64,000 nt of DNA from Herbaspirillum sp. GW103 (GCF_000261365.1 NZ_AJVC01000003.1:1364001-1428000), one strand, 5' to 3'. Shown: positions 16,652 through 26,294, numbered from the stretch's first letter. Program-made: numbers and translations. Notes: generated by a model from the letters alone, not told the origin.

Positions 16652-17065
16652 TTATTTAAGTTCACTTCCCGGCGTCAGCTCCCAGCAGCGGGGGCTGTGG
16701 GCGAAGCCGATATGACCGTAGTAGTCGCTCGCATCGGGGGCGGCCAGCAGGCGCAGGCGGCAGCGCGGCCCTAGGCGGCTGCGGGCGGCGCGGATGAGTT
16801 CCTTGCCGATGCCCTGGCGCTGGTATTGCTCATCCACGGCCAGTTCCGACATGTAGCAGGCATAGACGAAATCGGTCACGCAGCGCGCCACACCGACCAG
16901 CAGATCACCATCCCAGGCGGTGGCCATCAGGCTGGCATGGGTCACCATGGCCTGCATGCAGTCGCGGTCCTCCAACGGACGGCGCGGGCCCAGCGAGGTG
17001 CGGGAAAGAATGTCGATGAATTGATCGGCGGTCAGGCGAAGGTCGGTACGGTAGACGATGGGCAT
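16652..17065 (-). CDS. GNAT family N-acetyltransferase
   Basis: 137-residue compact GNAT protein. Motif A is clear at about residues 74-92 (MSELAVDEQYQRQGIGKELI, with the Q-x-x-G-I-G acetyl-CoA loop), and the C-terminus has YYGHIGF. It resembles the small YjdJ/ElaA-like bacterial GNATs whose targets are not known. The start ATG is at 17063-17065. A terminator for the fatty-acyl gene pair lies just upstream, so this gene has its own promoter in 17066-17110 or is read from a weak one. Confidence 0.88.
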   Translation of the reverse strand: MPIVYRTDLRLTADQFIDILSRTSLGPRRPLEDRDCMQAMVTHASLMATAWDGDLLVGVARCVTDFVYACYMSELAVDEQYQRQGIGKELIRAARSRLGPRCRLRLLAAPDASDYYGHIGFAHSPRCWELTPGSELK

Positions 17066-17110
17066 GGGCGCAGGCGGACGTGACGACGAAGCCAGTCACG
17101 TTAACACAAA

Positions 17111-17147
17111 AACATAAAACGCCGCAGAGCATGCAGCGCTGCGGCGT
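17111..17147 (-). terminator. Rho-independent terminator after the enoyl-CoA hydratase gene
   Basis: ACGCCGCAG (17119-17127) pairs with CTGCGGCGT (17139-17147). On the minus strand the stem is followed by TTTATGTTTTT. It closes the acyl-CoA dehydrogenase / enoyl-CoA hydratase transcript. Confidence 0.85.
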
Positions 17148-17223
17148 CAGATGAGCTTTGCGAAGACCAGCGGCCAATGCTGGGGTCATGGTGCAGAAAA
17201 CGTCAGGCCATGTGCCGAACTGT

Positions 17224-18006
17224 TCAGGCGTTTTTCCAGCTCGGTGCGCGCTTTTCGAGGAAGGCATTGACGCCCTCCTTCTGATCCTGCGTATCGAAGA
17301 GATCAACGAAGAGTTCGCGCTCGGTCTGCAGGAGGGTGCCCAGCGGATTGTGACGCGCGCCCTGGATCAACTGCTTGCTGGCCGCCACCGACGACGGACT
17401 CTGCTTCTCGGCCTGCAAGGCCAGCGCCAGCGCACGTTCGCGCGCCTGGCCCTTGGGCACCACCTCTTCCACCAGGCCGATGCGCAGGGCGGTGTCGGCA
17501 TTGACGCGTTCTCCGCACAGGATCATGCGCTTGGCCCAGCCTTCACCGACCAGCCAGGGCAGGTTCTGCGTGCCGCCCGCGCAGGGCAGCAAGCCCACGG
17601 CGGCTTCCGGCAAGGCCATCTGAGCCTGCTCTTCGGCGATGCGGATGTCGCAGGCCAGGGCGCACTCCAGGCCACCGCCCATGGCGTAGCCATTGATGGC
17701 CGCAATCGAGACGCCCCGGAAGCCCGACAAGGTCTCGAAGGCTTCCCCGAAACGACGCGCCATCTCGCGCGCCATGGCCTTGTCGCCATCGGCGAAGAGC
17801 TTGAGGTCGGCGCCGGCGGAAAAGAACTTCTCGCCCTCACCGGTCACGACCAGGGTGTAGATCTCGCGGTCGGCGTTGAGGTCCTTGACCAGCCGGGTGA
17901 GATCGGCCAGGGCCTCGCGGGTCCAGGTATTGGCGGGCGGATTGGACAGGGTCAACACGGCGGTGTGGCCGCATTTTTCCAGCTTCAGATTGGTGTAGGT
18001 GCTCAT
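17224..18006 (-). CDS. Enoyl-CoA hydratase (crotonase family)
   Basis: 260-residue crotonase. The oxyanion-hole segments are GADLKLF (about 66-72) and AINGYAMGGGLECALACD, and the two catalytic glutamates lie in GGLECAL and LPEAAVG. It adds water across a 2-enoyl-CoA. The gene follows an acyl-CoA dehydrogenase gene by 18 bases on the same strand, so together they form consecutive beta-oxidation steps. The dehydrogenase resembles isobutyryl-CoA dehydrogenase, so valine breakdown (methacrylyl-CoA hydration) is the favoured pathway. The specific substrate is inferred. Confidence 0.92.
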   Translation of the reverse strand: MSTYTNLKLEKCGHTAVLTLSNPPANTWTREALADLTRLVKDLNADREIYTLVVTGEGEKFFSAGADLKLFADGDKAMAREMARRFGEAFETLSGFRGVSIAAINGYAMGGGLECALACDIRIAEEQAQMALPEAAVGLLPCAGGTQNLPWLVGEGWAKRMILCGERVNADTALRIGLVEEVVPKGQARERALALALQAEKQSPSSVAASKQLIQGARHNPLGTLLQTERELFVDLFDTQDQKEGVNAFLEKRAPSWKNA

Positions 18007-18024
18007 GCGTTTCCTCGGGATGGT

Positions 18025-19185
18025 TCAGCGGATGTCGTCCAGCGTGTCGCGGCCGAGCAGGTTGCGCGAGATGATCACGCGCATGATTTCATTGGTGCCT
18101 TCCAGAATCTGGTGCACCCGTACGTCGCGGAAATAGCGTTCCAGCGGATATTCGCGGATATAGCCATAGCCGCCGTGCAGTTGCAGCGCCTCATTGCAGA
18201 CGCGGAAGCCCAGATCGGTCGCCAGCCGCTTGGCCATGGCGCAATAGGTGGTCGCCTCGGGCGAGCCGGCATCGAGCTTGGTGGCCGCCAGCCGCACCAT
18301 CTGGCGCGCGGCCACCAGCTCGGTCTGCATGTCGGCCAGCTTGAATTGCAGCGCCTGGAAGTCGGCAATCGGACGGCCGAACTGCTTGCGCTCCTTCATG
18401 TAGGCGTGGGCCGCGTCCAGCGCCGCCTGGGCTGCACCGACCGAGCAGGTGGCAATGTTGATGCGCCCGCCATCGAGCCCCTTCATGGCGAAGACGAAAC
18501 CCTCGCCTTCCTCGCCCAGCAGGTGGCTCACCGGCACCTTGACGTTGTCAAAGCTGATGGTGCGGGTGGGCTGGCTGTTCCAGCCCATCTTGCTTTCCTT
18601 CTTGCCGTAGCTGATGCCGGGGGTGTCACCCGGCACTGCGATGGCCGAGACGCCGCGCGCACCGGGGCCGCCAGTGCGGGCCATCACCACCAGCAGGTCG
18701 GTGCTGCCGGCGCCCGAGATGAAGGCCTTGGAACCGTTGATGAGATAAAAGTCGTCGACCCGGCGTGCCGTGGTCTTGAGCGAGGCCGCGTCCGACCCGG
18801 AACCGGGCTCGGTGAGGCAATAGGAGCCGATCTTCTGGCCGGCTGCCAGCTGCTCGCACCACTCCTCCTTCAGTTCCGCATGGCCCCAGGTCGCTACCAT
18901 CCAGCTGACCATGTTGTGGATGGTGAGATAGGCCGCCGTCGAGGTACAGGCGCGCGCCAGTTCCTCGAAGACGATGGTGGCATCCAGGCGCGAGAGGCCC
19001 AGGCCGCCGACTTCTTCGGGCGTATAGAGTCCGCAGAAGCCCAGCTCGCCCGCCTTGGCGATCACGTCCAGCGGGAAATGTGCTTCTTCGTCCCACTTGG
19101 CCGCAAAAGGTGCCATCGCACGGGCAGCGAAGTCGCGCGCACTTTGCTGGAAGGCCAGCTGGTCCTCGTTGAGTTCAAAATCCAT
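18025..19185 (-). CDS. Acyl-CoA dehydrogenase (isobutyryl-CoA dehydrogenase-like)
   Basis: 386-residue FAD flavoprotein. Conserved marks are CLTEPGSGSDAASLKT (FAD contact), QFGRPIADFQALQFKLADM, LQLHGGYGYIREYPLERYFRD and the C-terminal ILEGTNEIMRVIISR with the catalytic glutamate. It oxidises a short branched acyl-CoA to the 2-enoyl form and passes electrons to ETF. Length and the C-terminal block fit the ACAD8 (isobutyryl-CoA) type, but short straight-chain activity cannot be excluded. It is the first gene of a pair with the enoyl-CoA hydratase, and an AGGAGACAAG site precedes its ATG. Confidence 0.9.
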   Translation of the reverse strand: MDFELNEDQLAFQQSARDFAARAMAPFAAKWDEEAHFPLDVIAKAGELGFCGLYTPEEVGGLGLSRLDATIVFEELARACTSTAAYLTIHNMVSWMVATWGHAELKEEWCEQLAAGQKIGSYCLTEPGSGSDAASLKTTARRVDDFYLINGSKAFISGAGSTDLLVVMARTGGPGARGVSAIAVPGDTPGISYGKKESKMGWNSQPTRTISFDNVKVPVSHLLGEEGEGFVFAMKGLDGGRINIATCSVGAAQAALDAAHAYMKERKQFGRPIADFQALQFKLADMQTELVAARQMVRLAATKLDAGSPEATTYCAMAKRLATDLGFRVCNEALQLHGGYGYIREYPLERYFRDVRVHQILEGTNEIMRVIISRNLLGRDTLDDIR

Positions 19186-19311
19186 GCTTGTCTCCTGTTC
19201 ATTGTTTTATCCAGGCCGTGCGGGCGTGCGCAGGGTGGCATGCCGCCTCGGGCCTTAGCTTAATGGAATTCGCGCCGGGCAGTTGTCACCGGCGCGACAT
19301 TGGCCGCTCGC

Positions 19312-22300
19312 TCAGGCCGCAGCCGGCCTCACGCCCTGTACCTGGGCGGCCTGGGCGAAGTCGGCCAGCAACGTGGTCTGGCGTGCCTGCATCGCGAGCA
19401 CGGCCTGCTGCTTGACGTGACCGAAGCCACGCACCTGTTCTGGCAACTGTGCCAGGGCGATGGCCACAGGCAGGTTGGTGGAGGTCAGCTTGGGCAGCAG
19501 GTCCAGCATCATCTGGCGATACTGCACGATCAGCGCGCGCTCCATGCGGCGCTCTTCGGTACGTCCAAAGACATCGAAGAAGCCGCCGCGCAAGCCCTTG
19601 CAGCGGGCCAGCAGCCGCAATGCGCTCATCATCCAGCTGCCATAGCGGGCCTTGATCGGTTGGCCCTGTCCATCCTTGCGCGCGAAGATCGGCGGGGCCA
19701 GATTGAAGCTGAGCGTGAAGTCGCCCTCGAACTGCTGCGCCAGTTCTTTCTGGAACTGGCCGTTGGTATAGAGCCGCGCCACCTCGTATTCGTCCTTGTA
19801 AGCCATCAGGCGCGAGAGATTGCGGGCCACGGCCAGAGTCAGCTTGTCGCTGCCCAGTGGCGCTTCGGCGGCGCGCACGGCTTCGACCACTTCCATGAAC
19901 CGGGCGGCGTAAGACGCATCCTGATACTCGGTCAGCAAGGCCACGCGGCGCTTGATCAGTTGGTCCGGCGACTGCGGCAGATGCACCACCACCGGCTGGG
20001 CCGGCAGCGCGATCTGCTCCACGCGGCGCAGGTCAACGGCGGCACGGCGGCCCCAGCGGAAGGCGGTCTGGTTGGCCTCGACCGCTACGCCATTGAGTTC
20101 GATCGCACGCAGCAGCGCGGCTTCGCTCAAGGGCAGTTCACCGCGCTGCCAGGCATAGCCCAACATGAAGAGATTGGTGGCGATGGCGTCGCCCATCAAG
20201 GCCGTGGCCAGGCGTGTGGCATCGATGAAGTCGGCCTGCTGGTCGACCGATTCCAGGATCAGCGCCTTGACTTCCTCGACGGGGAACTGCCAGTCCGAGT
20301 TCCTGGCGAATTGTCCGGGCGGCTGTTGATGCAGGTTGACCACCGCCCGCGTCCGGCCAGGGCGCATCTTGGAAATGGCATCGAAGGCGCCGGCAGTCAG
20401 CATGTCGCAGCCCAGCACCAGGTCGGCCTCGCCGGTGGCGATGCGCTGGGCACGGATGGCATCGCGCCGGGCAGCGATGCGCACGTGCGAGGTGACCGAA
20501 CCGTTCTTCTGCGACATGCCGGTCATGTCCAGCACCGACGCGCCCTTGCCTTCCAGATGCGCGGCCATGCCCATGAGTGCGCCGATGGTGATGACCCCGG
20601 TGCCACCGATGCCGTTGATGAGGATGTTGAAGGGCGTCTCGCAGGAAGGAATGGCCGGTTCGGGCAGCGCACCGAAATCATCGGGCGCGCCCTTCTTGTG
20701 GACGCCGGTGCGCGACTTCTTCAACTGGCCGCCAGTCACGGTGACAAAACTGGGACAGAAGCCCTTCACGCAGGAATAATCCTTGTTGCAGGAAGACTGG
20801 TCGATGACGCGCTTGCGGCCCAGTTCGGTCTCCAGCGGCAGGATCGAGGTGCAGTTGGACTGCACGCCGCAATCGCCGCAGCCCTCGCACACGGCCGCAT
20901 TGATGAAGAGCCGTTCGTTGGGATCGGGAAATTCGCCTTTCTTGCGGCGGCGGCGCTTTTCGGCGGCGCAGGTCTGGTCGTAGATGATGACGCTCACGCC
21001 TGGAATCTCGCGCAGCTCGCGCTGCACGGCATCCATGTCCTTGCGGTCATGCAGGCTCACGGTTGCCGGCAGACCGTTGCGGTCGGCGTAACGGCTGATG
21101 TCTTCCGAGACCAGGGCAATGCGCTGCACGCCTTCGGCAGCCATCTGCTGCGCGATCATCGGTACCGACACCGTGCCATCGACCGGCTGTCCACCGGTCA
21201 TGGCCACGGCATCGTTGTACAGGATCTTGTAGGTCATGTTGACCTTGGCGGCGACGGCGGCGCGAATGGCGAGATAGCCCGAATGGAAATAGGTGCCATC
21301 GCCCAGGTTGGCGAACACGTGCGGCACCTTGGAGAATGGCGCCTGTCCGATCCAGGGCGCGCCCTCGCCGCCCATGTGGGTGGTCAGCTTGTTGAATTCC
21401 GGATAGATGGCGGTAGCCATCACGTGGCAGCCGATACCGGCCAGCGCGAAGCTGCCTTCAGGCACGCGGGTGGAGGTATTGTGCGGACAGCCCGAGCAAT
21501 AGTAAGCCGGGCGCGGCGGCGTATTGACAGCCTTGCTCAGCACCGCATCCTTGGCATCGAGGAAGGCCAGGCGCGCCTTGATCAGGTCACTGGTATGGAA
21601 ACGCGCGATGCGCGCGGCAATCACGCGGGCGATCTGCGCCACCGAGAAATCGGCCTTGGAGGTCAGCAGCCACTCGCCACGCGGGGCCACCCATTCGCCC
21701 TTTTCGTCGAACTTGCCGATCACGCGCGGACGCACGTCGTCGCGCCAGTTGTAGAGCTGCTCCTTCAACTGGTATTCGACCATCTGGCGCTTTTCTTCGA
21801 CCACCAGGATCTCGTCGAGGCCCTGCGCGAACTCGCGCACGCCCTCCGGCTCCAGCGGCCAGGGCATCGAGACCTTGAACAGGCGCAAACCGATGTCGGC
21901 GGCGAAGGCTTCGTCGATACCCAGCTCGGACAAGGCTTCCAGCACGTCGAGATAGGACTTGCCGGAGGCGATGATGCCCAGCCGCGCGCGCGGGCTATCG
22001 ATCATCACGCGGTTGAGTTTGTTGGCCCGCGCGTAGGCCAGCGCGGCATAGATCTTGTAATCCTGCATCAGCGCTTCCTGCTTGCGCGCCTGCACGCCCA
22101 GGGTATCGGTGGAAAGCCGTGCATTGAGGCCGCCCGCAGGCATGACGAAATCGGTCGGCAGACGGATCTCGACGCGGAAGGGATCGGCATCCACCGAGGC
22201 ACTGGACTCGACGGTGTCGGCCAGCGCCTTGAAGCCCACCACACAGCCGGAATAACGCGACATGGCCCAGCCATGCAGGCCCAGATCGAGATACTCCTGC

Positions 22301-23037
22301 ACGTTGCAGGGATAGAGCATCGGGATCATCGAGGCAGAGAAGATGTGGTCCGACTGGTGCGGCAGGGTTGAGGAATAGGCCCCGTGATCATCCCCGGCCA
22401 CCAGCAGCACGCCGCCCTGGGCGGAGGTGCCGGCGTGGTTCATGTGCTTCAATACATCGCCGCAGCGGTCCACGCCAGGCCCCTTGCCGTACCACATGGC
22501 ATAGACGCCGTCATAGTCGGAAGGACCGATCAGCTTGACCTGCTGCGTGCCCCAGACGGCGGTGGCGGCCATGTCTTCGTTCACGCCGGGCTGGAATTTC
22601 ACGCGGTGCGCGGCCAGGTGCGGCTGGGCGTGCCAGAGGGCCTCGTCCAGTCCGCCCAGGGGCGAGCCGCGATAACCCGAAATGAAACCGGCCGTGTTGA
22701 GGCCCGCCGCGCGGTCGCGGATCTGCTGCAGCATCGGCAGGCGCACCAGCGCCTGAATGCCGGAGAGATAGATGGCGCCTTCGGTGGCGGTGTATTTGTC
22801 GTCCAGACTGACAGGGGCCAGTCCGGAAGTGTCTGGAACTGGTCCGGTACGGTTGCCTGTCCGGTCAGTCAAGTGTGCGGTGACGGTATGCAAGCCGTCT
22901 GTCGCGGGGGTGCCGGGTGTCTGGTCGAGGACCGGCGAGTGAGCGCTCACTGGGGTCACAGCCTGTGCGCAGTCGCGATCGCCTTCTACGGTTGGCGTCG
23001 CCGCTGCGGCAGGCTCAGCTGCCGAACGGAATTGCAT
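19312..23037 (-). CDS. Indolepyruvate:ferredoxin oxidoreductase, fused IorA-IorB type
   Basis: A very large protein (1241 residues) that joins the thiamine-binding and gamma-type domains of 2-oxoacid oxidoreductases. It turns indolepyruvate and other aryl or branched 2-oxoacids into acyl-CoAs. Seen in order: the PFOR-like N-terminal domain (SGYRGSPLGG), the thiamine domain (CSGCPHNTS..., NLGDGTYFHSG), a cysteine cluster around residue 710 (CEGCGDCG) with more cysteines (CNKDYSCVKGFCPSF), the gamma domain (INGIGGTGVITIGALMG), and a C-terminal DUF6537-like region. The ATG at 23035-23037 has GGAG seven bases upstream. The first 70 residues are Thr/Pro-rich and look unstructured; the usual start would fall near LDDKYTATEG. 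Neighbouring acyl-CoA genes suit amino acid breakdown. Confidence 0.92.
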   Translation of the reverse strand: MQFRSAAEPAAAATPTVEGDRDCAQAVTPVSAHSPVLDQTPGTPATDGLHTVTAHLTDRTGNRTGPVPDTSGLAPVSLDDKYTATEGAIYLSGIQALVRLPMLQQIRDRAAGLNTAGFISGYRGSPLGGLDEALWHAQPHLAAHRVKFQPGVNEDMAATAVWGTQQVKLIGPSDYDGVYAMWYGKGPGVDRCGDVLKHMNHAGTSAQGGVLLVAGDDHGAYSSTLPHQSDHIFSASMIPMLYPCNVQEYLDLGLHGWAMSRYSGCVVGFKALADTVESSASVDADPFRVEIRLPTDFVMPAGGLNARLSTDTLGVQARKQEALMQDYKIYAALAYARANKLNRVMIDSPRARLGIIASGKSYLDVLEALSELGIDEAFAADIGLRLFKVSMPWPLEPEGVREFAQGLDEILVVEEKRQMVEYQLKEQLYNWRDDVRPRVIGKFDEKGEWVAPRGEWLLTSKADFSVAQIARVIAARIARFHTSDLIKARLAFLDAKDAVLSKAVNTPPRPAYYCSGCPHNTSTRVPEGSFALAGIGCHVMATAIYPEFNKLTTHMGGEGAPWIGQAPFSKVPHVFANLGDGTYFHSGYLAIRAAVAAKVNMTYKILYNDAVAMTGGQPVDGTVSVPMIAQQMAAEGVQRIALVSEDISRYADRNGLPATVSLHDRKDMDAVQRELREIPGVSVIIYDQTCAAEKRRRRKKGEFPDPNERLFINAAVCEGCGDCGVQSNCTSILPLETELGRKRVIDQSSCNKDYSCVKGFCPSFVTVTGGQLKKSRTGVHKKGAPDDFGALPEPAIPSCETPFNILINGIGGTGVITIGALMGMAAHLEGKGASVLDMTGMSQKNGSVTSHVRIAARRDAIRAQRIATGEADLVLGCDMLTAGAFDAISKMRPGRTRAVVNLHQQPPGQFARNSDWQFPVEEVKALILESVDQQADFIDATRLATALMGDAIATNLFMLGYAWQRGELPLSEAALLRAIELNGVAVEANQTAFRWGRRAAVDLRRVEQIALPAQPVVVHLPQSPDQLIKRRVALLTEYQDASYAARFMEVVEAVRAAEAPLGSDKLTLAVARNLSRLMAYKDEYEVARLYTNGQFQKELAQQFEGDFTLSFNLAPPIFARKDGQGQPIKARYGSWMMSALRLLARCKGLRGGFFDVFGRTEERRMERALIVQYRQMMLDLLPKLTSTNLPVAIALAQLPEQVRGFGHVKQQAVLAMQARQTTLLADFAQAAQVQGVRPAAA

Positions 23038-23433
23038 TGCTTGTCTCCAAAATTTTTGTTTCAGATAGCGTCTGCCATTACTGCACCGGGTACGGCACAT
23101 CACTGCCAGACACATCGACCGTGGTAGCGGTCCACACAACAATCTCCGTCTCGAAAACTGCTGTGACTGAAGTCTATCCGCAGGTCCGCAGAATCCGGAA
23201 ATACCGAATGAGGATAGGGGTATAAGAAAAAACGATAACCCGTTTTCGATACCGCCTCCCTGCACCATCGCATTGCATCACGGCAATTTTTGAGGGGCGT
23301 GAGGCGGATTTCGACCGGTTTTTCATCTTCCTGACAGCAAGTCGCGTTATGCTAACCGGCAAATTTTTTGCACCGCATCGCTGCAGCATTTCCCCTCGAC
23401 AACAACAGCACAACGAAGCCGCCACAGAGAGCC
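23038..23433. other. Divergent intergenic region (396 bases)
   Basis: Spacer between the indolepyruvate oxidoreductase gene (minus) and the diguanylate cyclase gene (plus). It is visibly richer in A+T near 23215-23260 and 23340-23370, so promoters for both sides are likely here. I found no matching -35/-10 pair, no long palindrome and no supported small gene. Confidence 0.6.
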
Positions 23434-24378
23434 ATGAGCAATCCCACCCAAGAACAGATGGAACCCGACAGCGCCGTCTACAAAACCCTGCTGGAATCGA
23501 CCAAGGCGATTCCCTGGAAAATCGACTGGAGCACCATGCAGTTCGCCTACATCGGCCCGCAGATCGAGCAACTGCTGGGCTGGACGCCGGAGAGCTGGAA
23601 GACGGCCGACGACTGGGCCATGCGCATCCACGCGGAAGACCGCGAGGCGGTGGTCGATTTCTGCATCTCGCAATCCAAGGCCGGCGCCGACCACGAGGCC
23701 GACTACCGCGCCCTGACCCGCGATGGCGAGCACGTCTGGATCCGCGACGTGGTGCATGTCGTGCGCAATCCCGATGGCAGCCCCAATTCGCTGATCGGCT
23801 TCATGTTCGACATCACCGAGCGCAAGAAAACCGAGGCACGCCTGATCGAATTGCAGAAGGAGCTGGAAGCGCTGTCCTACCGCGACGGTCTGACCAACGT
23901 GGCCAACCGCCGCATGTTCGATTCGGCGCTGGAAGTGGAATGGGCCAATGCGGTCAGCACGCGCGCGCCGCTGTCGCTGATCATGCTCGACATTGATTAC
24001 TTCAAGCAGTACAACGACCATTACGGCCACATCCGTGGCGACGACTGTCTCAAGCAGGTCGCGCAACTGCTCAGCCAGAGCGCCACCCGCAGCCGTGACT
24101 TCTTTGCCCGCTATGGCGGCGAGGAATTCGTGCTGATCCTGCCCGAGTGCGATGAAAAGGCGGCCCTGCAGGTCGCCCAGCGCTGCCGCACGCTGATCAA
24201 TGAGGCCGCCCTGCCGCACGCCAAGTCGCAGGTCTCCCCGCACATCACCATCAGTCTGGGCGTGACCACCATCGTGCCTTCGCCGATGGACCAGCGCATT
24301 GCCTTCCTGGAACAGGCCGACCGCCGCCTGTACCGCGCCAAACAGTTGGGCCGTGACTGTATTGCCGTAGACGAGTGA
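23434..24378 (+). CDS. PAS-GGDEF diguanylate cyclase
   Basis: 314-residue soluble protein. A PAS fold of the PAS_3 type is at about residues 20-130 (ending IGFMFDITERKKTEARL), followed by a GGDEF domain with DGLTNVANRRMFD and the active RYGGEEFVLILPE loop (about 228-238). It should make cyclic di-GMP from GTP in response to a signal read by the PAS domain. An inhibitory RxxD site is not obvious just before the GGEEF loop. The start at 23434 gives AGAGAG upstream; an in-frame ATG at 23368 is less likely. There is no membrane segment, so it is cytosolic. Confidence 0.92.
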   Translation: MSNPTQEQMEPDSAVYKTLLESTKAIPWKIDWSTMQFAYIGPQIEQLLGWTPESWKTADDWAMRIHAEDREAVVDFCISQSKAGADHEADYRALTRDGEHVWIRDVVHVVRNPDGSPNSLIGFMFDITERKKTEARLIELQKELEALSYRDGLTNVANRRMFDSALEVEWANAVSTRAPLSLIMLDIDYFKQYNDHYGHIRGDDCLKQVAQLLSQSATRSRDFFARYGGEEFVLILPECDEKAALQVAQRCRTLINEAALPHAKSQVSPHITISLGVTTIVPSPMDQRIAFLEQADRRLYRAKQLGRDCIAVDE

Positions 24379-24470
24379 ACTGTACCTGTCTCGCAGCGAA
24401 GGCCATCGCTACAATCGGCCTTCCTGCTTGCGCTTAGGCGCAGGTTCCCTGACCTTGCTGCGAGACCCTC

Positions 24471-25361
24471 ATGCCTGCCACCTACGCTTACCGCCTGCTC
24501 AACGTCTTCGCCGAATCGACCTTCGGCGGCAATCCCCTGTGCGTGTTCGAAGACGCGCGCGGCCTCGATGAGGCCACCATGCTGGCACTGGCCCTGCAAT
24601 TCAACCTGTCGGAGACGACCTTCATCTTCCCCTCCACGGTTGCCGATGCGCAGGTGCGCATCTTCACCACCGGTTACGAGATGCCCTTTGCCGGCCATCC
24701 CACGCTGGGTACGGCGCAGGTGGTGCGCGAGCTGCGCGGCTGCGGCGATGCCCTGACCCTGGAATTCAAGGCCGGCGTGGTGCCCGTCACCGCCCGTGGC
24801 GATGTCTGGACCTTTACCGCGCCCTGCCCCGGTGGCGCGCGCACGGCGCCCTCGCCCCTGTCGCGCGCCGAAGTGGCGGCGCTGCTGGCGCTGGAGGCGG
24901 GCGACCTGGCCGCTGATCCGATGTGGGTCGATACCGGCGCCGACCAGTTCCTCATTCCCCTGCGTTCCACTGCGGCAGTGCGCCGCGCCCGCCCCGACAG
25001 CGGCCTGCTGGAACGCTGGCCGGCGAGCAGTCTGGGACGCAAGACGGCCTATGTCTTCGCCTTCGATGAGGCCGCCCCGGATCAGGTGCTGGCACGCTAC
25101 TTCTTCACCAAGCAGGGCGGTGGCGTGGCCGAGGATCCAGGTACCGGCTCGGCCTGCGCCAACCTGGGCGGCTGGCTCATCGCGACCGGCGCAACGCTGC
25201 CGGCGCGCTACGCCATCGATCAGGGTGCGGCCGTGGACCGTCCGTCACGCCTGCATCTTGCGGTCGATGCCGGGGGCGCAATCCAGGTCGGCGGCCGCGT
25301 CATCGAGATCGGACGCGGCACCGTCACCATCGATCCCGTCGGACAGACCATGCTGGCCTGA
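24471..25361 (+). CDS. PhzF family isomerase/epimerase-like protein
   Basis: 296-residue protein with the two-lobed PhzF fold. The general acid/base glutamate is E48 (FNLSETTF), followed by TTGYEMPFAGHPTLGTA, and the C-terminal half holds the matching VAEDPGTGSACANLGGWL block. In phenazine makers PhzF isomerises DHHA, but the many homologues in other bacteria have unknown substrates and no phenazine genes are near. A TACAAT (24410-24415) may be its -10. Its stop lies nine bases from the stop of a convergent LysR gene. Confidence 0.9.
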   Translation: MPATYAYRLLNVFAESTFGGNPLCVFEDARGLDEATMLALALQFNLSETTFIFPSTVADAQVRIFTTGYEMPFAGHPTLGTAQVVRELRGCGDALTLEFKAGVVPVTARGDVWTFTAPCPGGARTAPSPLSRAEVAALLALEAGDLAADPMWVDTGADQFLIPLRSTAAVRRARPDSGLLERWPASSLGRKTAYVFAFDEAAPDQVLARYFFTKQGGGVAEDPGTGSACANLGGWLIATGATLPARYAIDQGAAVDRPSRLHLAVDAGGAIQVGGRVIEIGRGTVTIDPVGQTMLA

Positions 25362-25370
25362 GCGGGCTGC

Positions 25371-26294
25371 TCAGCGTGTGAGACCGCCCTCCTGCGTGAG
25401 CGGAAAGATCAGCGCATGCAGCCAGTCCATGAACTCCGCCAGCCGCGCCGGTACGTGACGCCGGCTGGCGTACAGGATCGTGACCGGCATGGGGGCCGGT
25501 CGATATTGCGGCAGCACTTCCACCAGCCTGCCGCCGTCGAGCATCTTGCGTTTCTGCGCGCCCACCAGCGGCAACTGGATCAGTCCCAGGCCGGCCTGAC
25601 AGGCGGCGTAATAGGTCTCCGTGCCATTGACCGTGACGCTGCCGGCCATGGACAGGGTGTGCGTCTGGCGGCCATCGAACCACTCCCAGCCGGGCGAACG
25701 TCCGCCCAGCACCTGCCGGTAATGCACCAGCTGGTGCTGCGCCAGATCCTCCAGCGTACGCGGCGTGCCGTGGCGTTTCAGATAGGCGGCGCTGGCGCAG
25801 TTGATCTGCACCAGGTGGCCGATGGGCCGCGCCACCAGTGAGGAGTCATCCAGCGTGCCGGTACGCAGCACGCAATCAAATCCCTCCGCCACCAGGTCCA
25901 CCCGGCGGTCACTGGCCGAGAGTTCGATCTCCAGTTGCGGATGCCGGGCCAGGAAGCCCGGCAAGGCCGGCAGCACCACTTCGCGCGCCATGGCGCTGGA
26001 CATGTCGACCCGCAACTTGCCGCTCAAAGGCTGACCGCCTGCCCGAAACATGCCGCGCAAGGATTCGAATTCATCCAGCAGTTCCTGGCTGCGCCGGTAG
26101 AAGGCCTCGCCATCGGCGGTCAGCTGCACGCGCCGCGTGGTGCGCTGGAGCAGGCGCGTGCCCAGCATCTGCTCCAGTTGCTGTACGGCCAGCGACACGC
26201 TGGCGTTGGGCAGCCCGAGCTGGCGCGCCGCACCGCTGAAGCTGGCCAGTTCGGCCACGCGCTGGAAGATCTTGAGGGTATCCAACTGGTTCAT
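25371..26294 (-). CDS. LysR family transcriptional regulator
   Basis: 307-residue regulator. The winged helix-turn-helix spans about residues 3-62 (LDTLKIFQRVAELASFSGAARQLGLPNASVSLAVQQLEQMLG), with the effector domain from about 90 onward. It belongs to the LysR subgroup of small regulators often divergent from oxidoreductases. The neighbouring SDR gene starts 109 bases away on the other strand, and the spacer is AT-rich, so the SDR is its likely target. The inducer is unknown. Confidence 0.92.
   Translation of the reverse strand: MNQLDTLKIFQRVAELASFSGAARQLGLPNASVSLAVQQLEQMLGTRLLQRTTRRVQLTADGEAFYRRSQELLDEFESLRGMFRAGGQPLSGKLRVDMSSAMAREVVLPALPGFLARHPQLEIELSASDRRVDLVAEGFDCVLRTGTLDDSSLVARPIGHLVQINCASAAYLKRHGTPRTLEDLAQHQLVHYRQVLGGRSPGWEWFDGRQTHTLSMAGSVTVNGTETYYAACQAGLGLIQLPLVGAQKRKMLDGGRLVEVLPQYRPAPMPVTILYASRRHVPARLAEFMDWLHALIFPLTQEGGLTR

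Noticed and set aside
19300..22371. A 1023-codon open frame opposite the indolepyruvate oxidoreductase gene
   Set aside because: Antisense shadow: no motif, and the minus strand frame carries every expected catalytic segment.
24471..25361. Part of a phenazine biosynthesis cluster
   Set aside because: PhzF homologues are widespread and no other phz gene is near.
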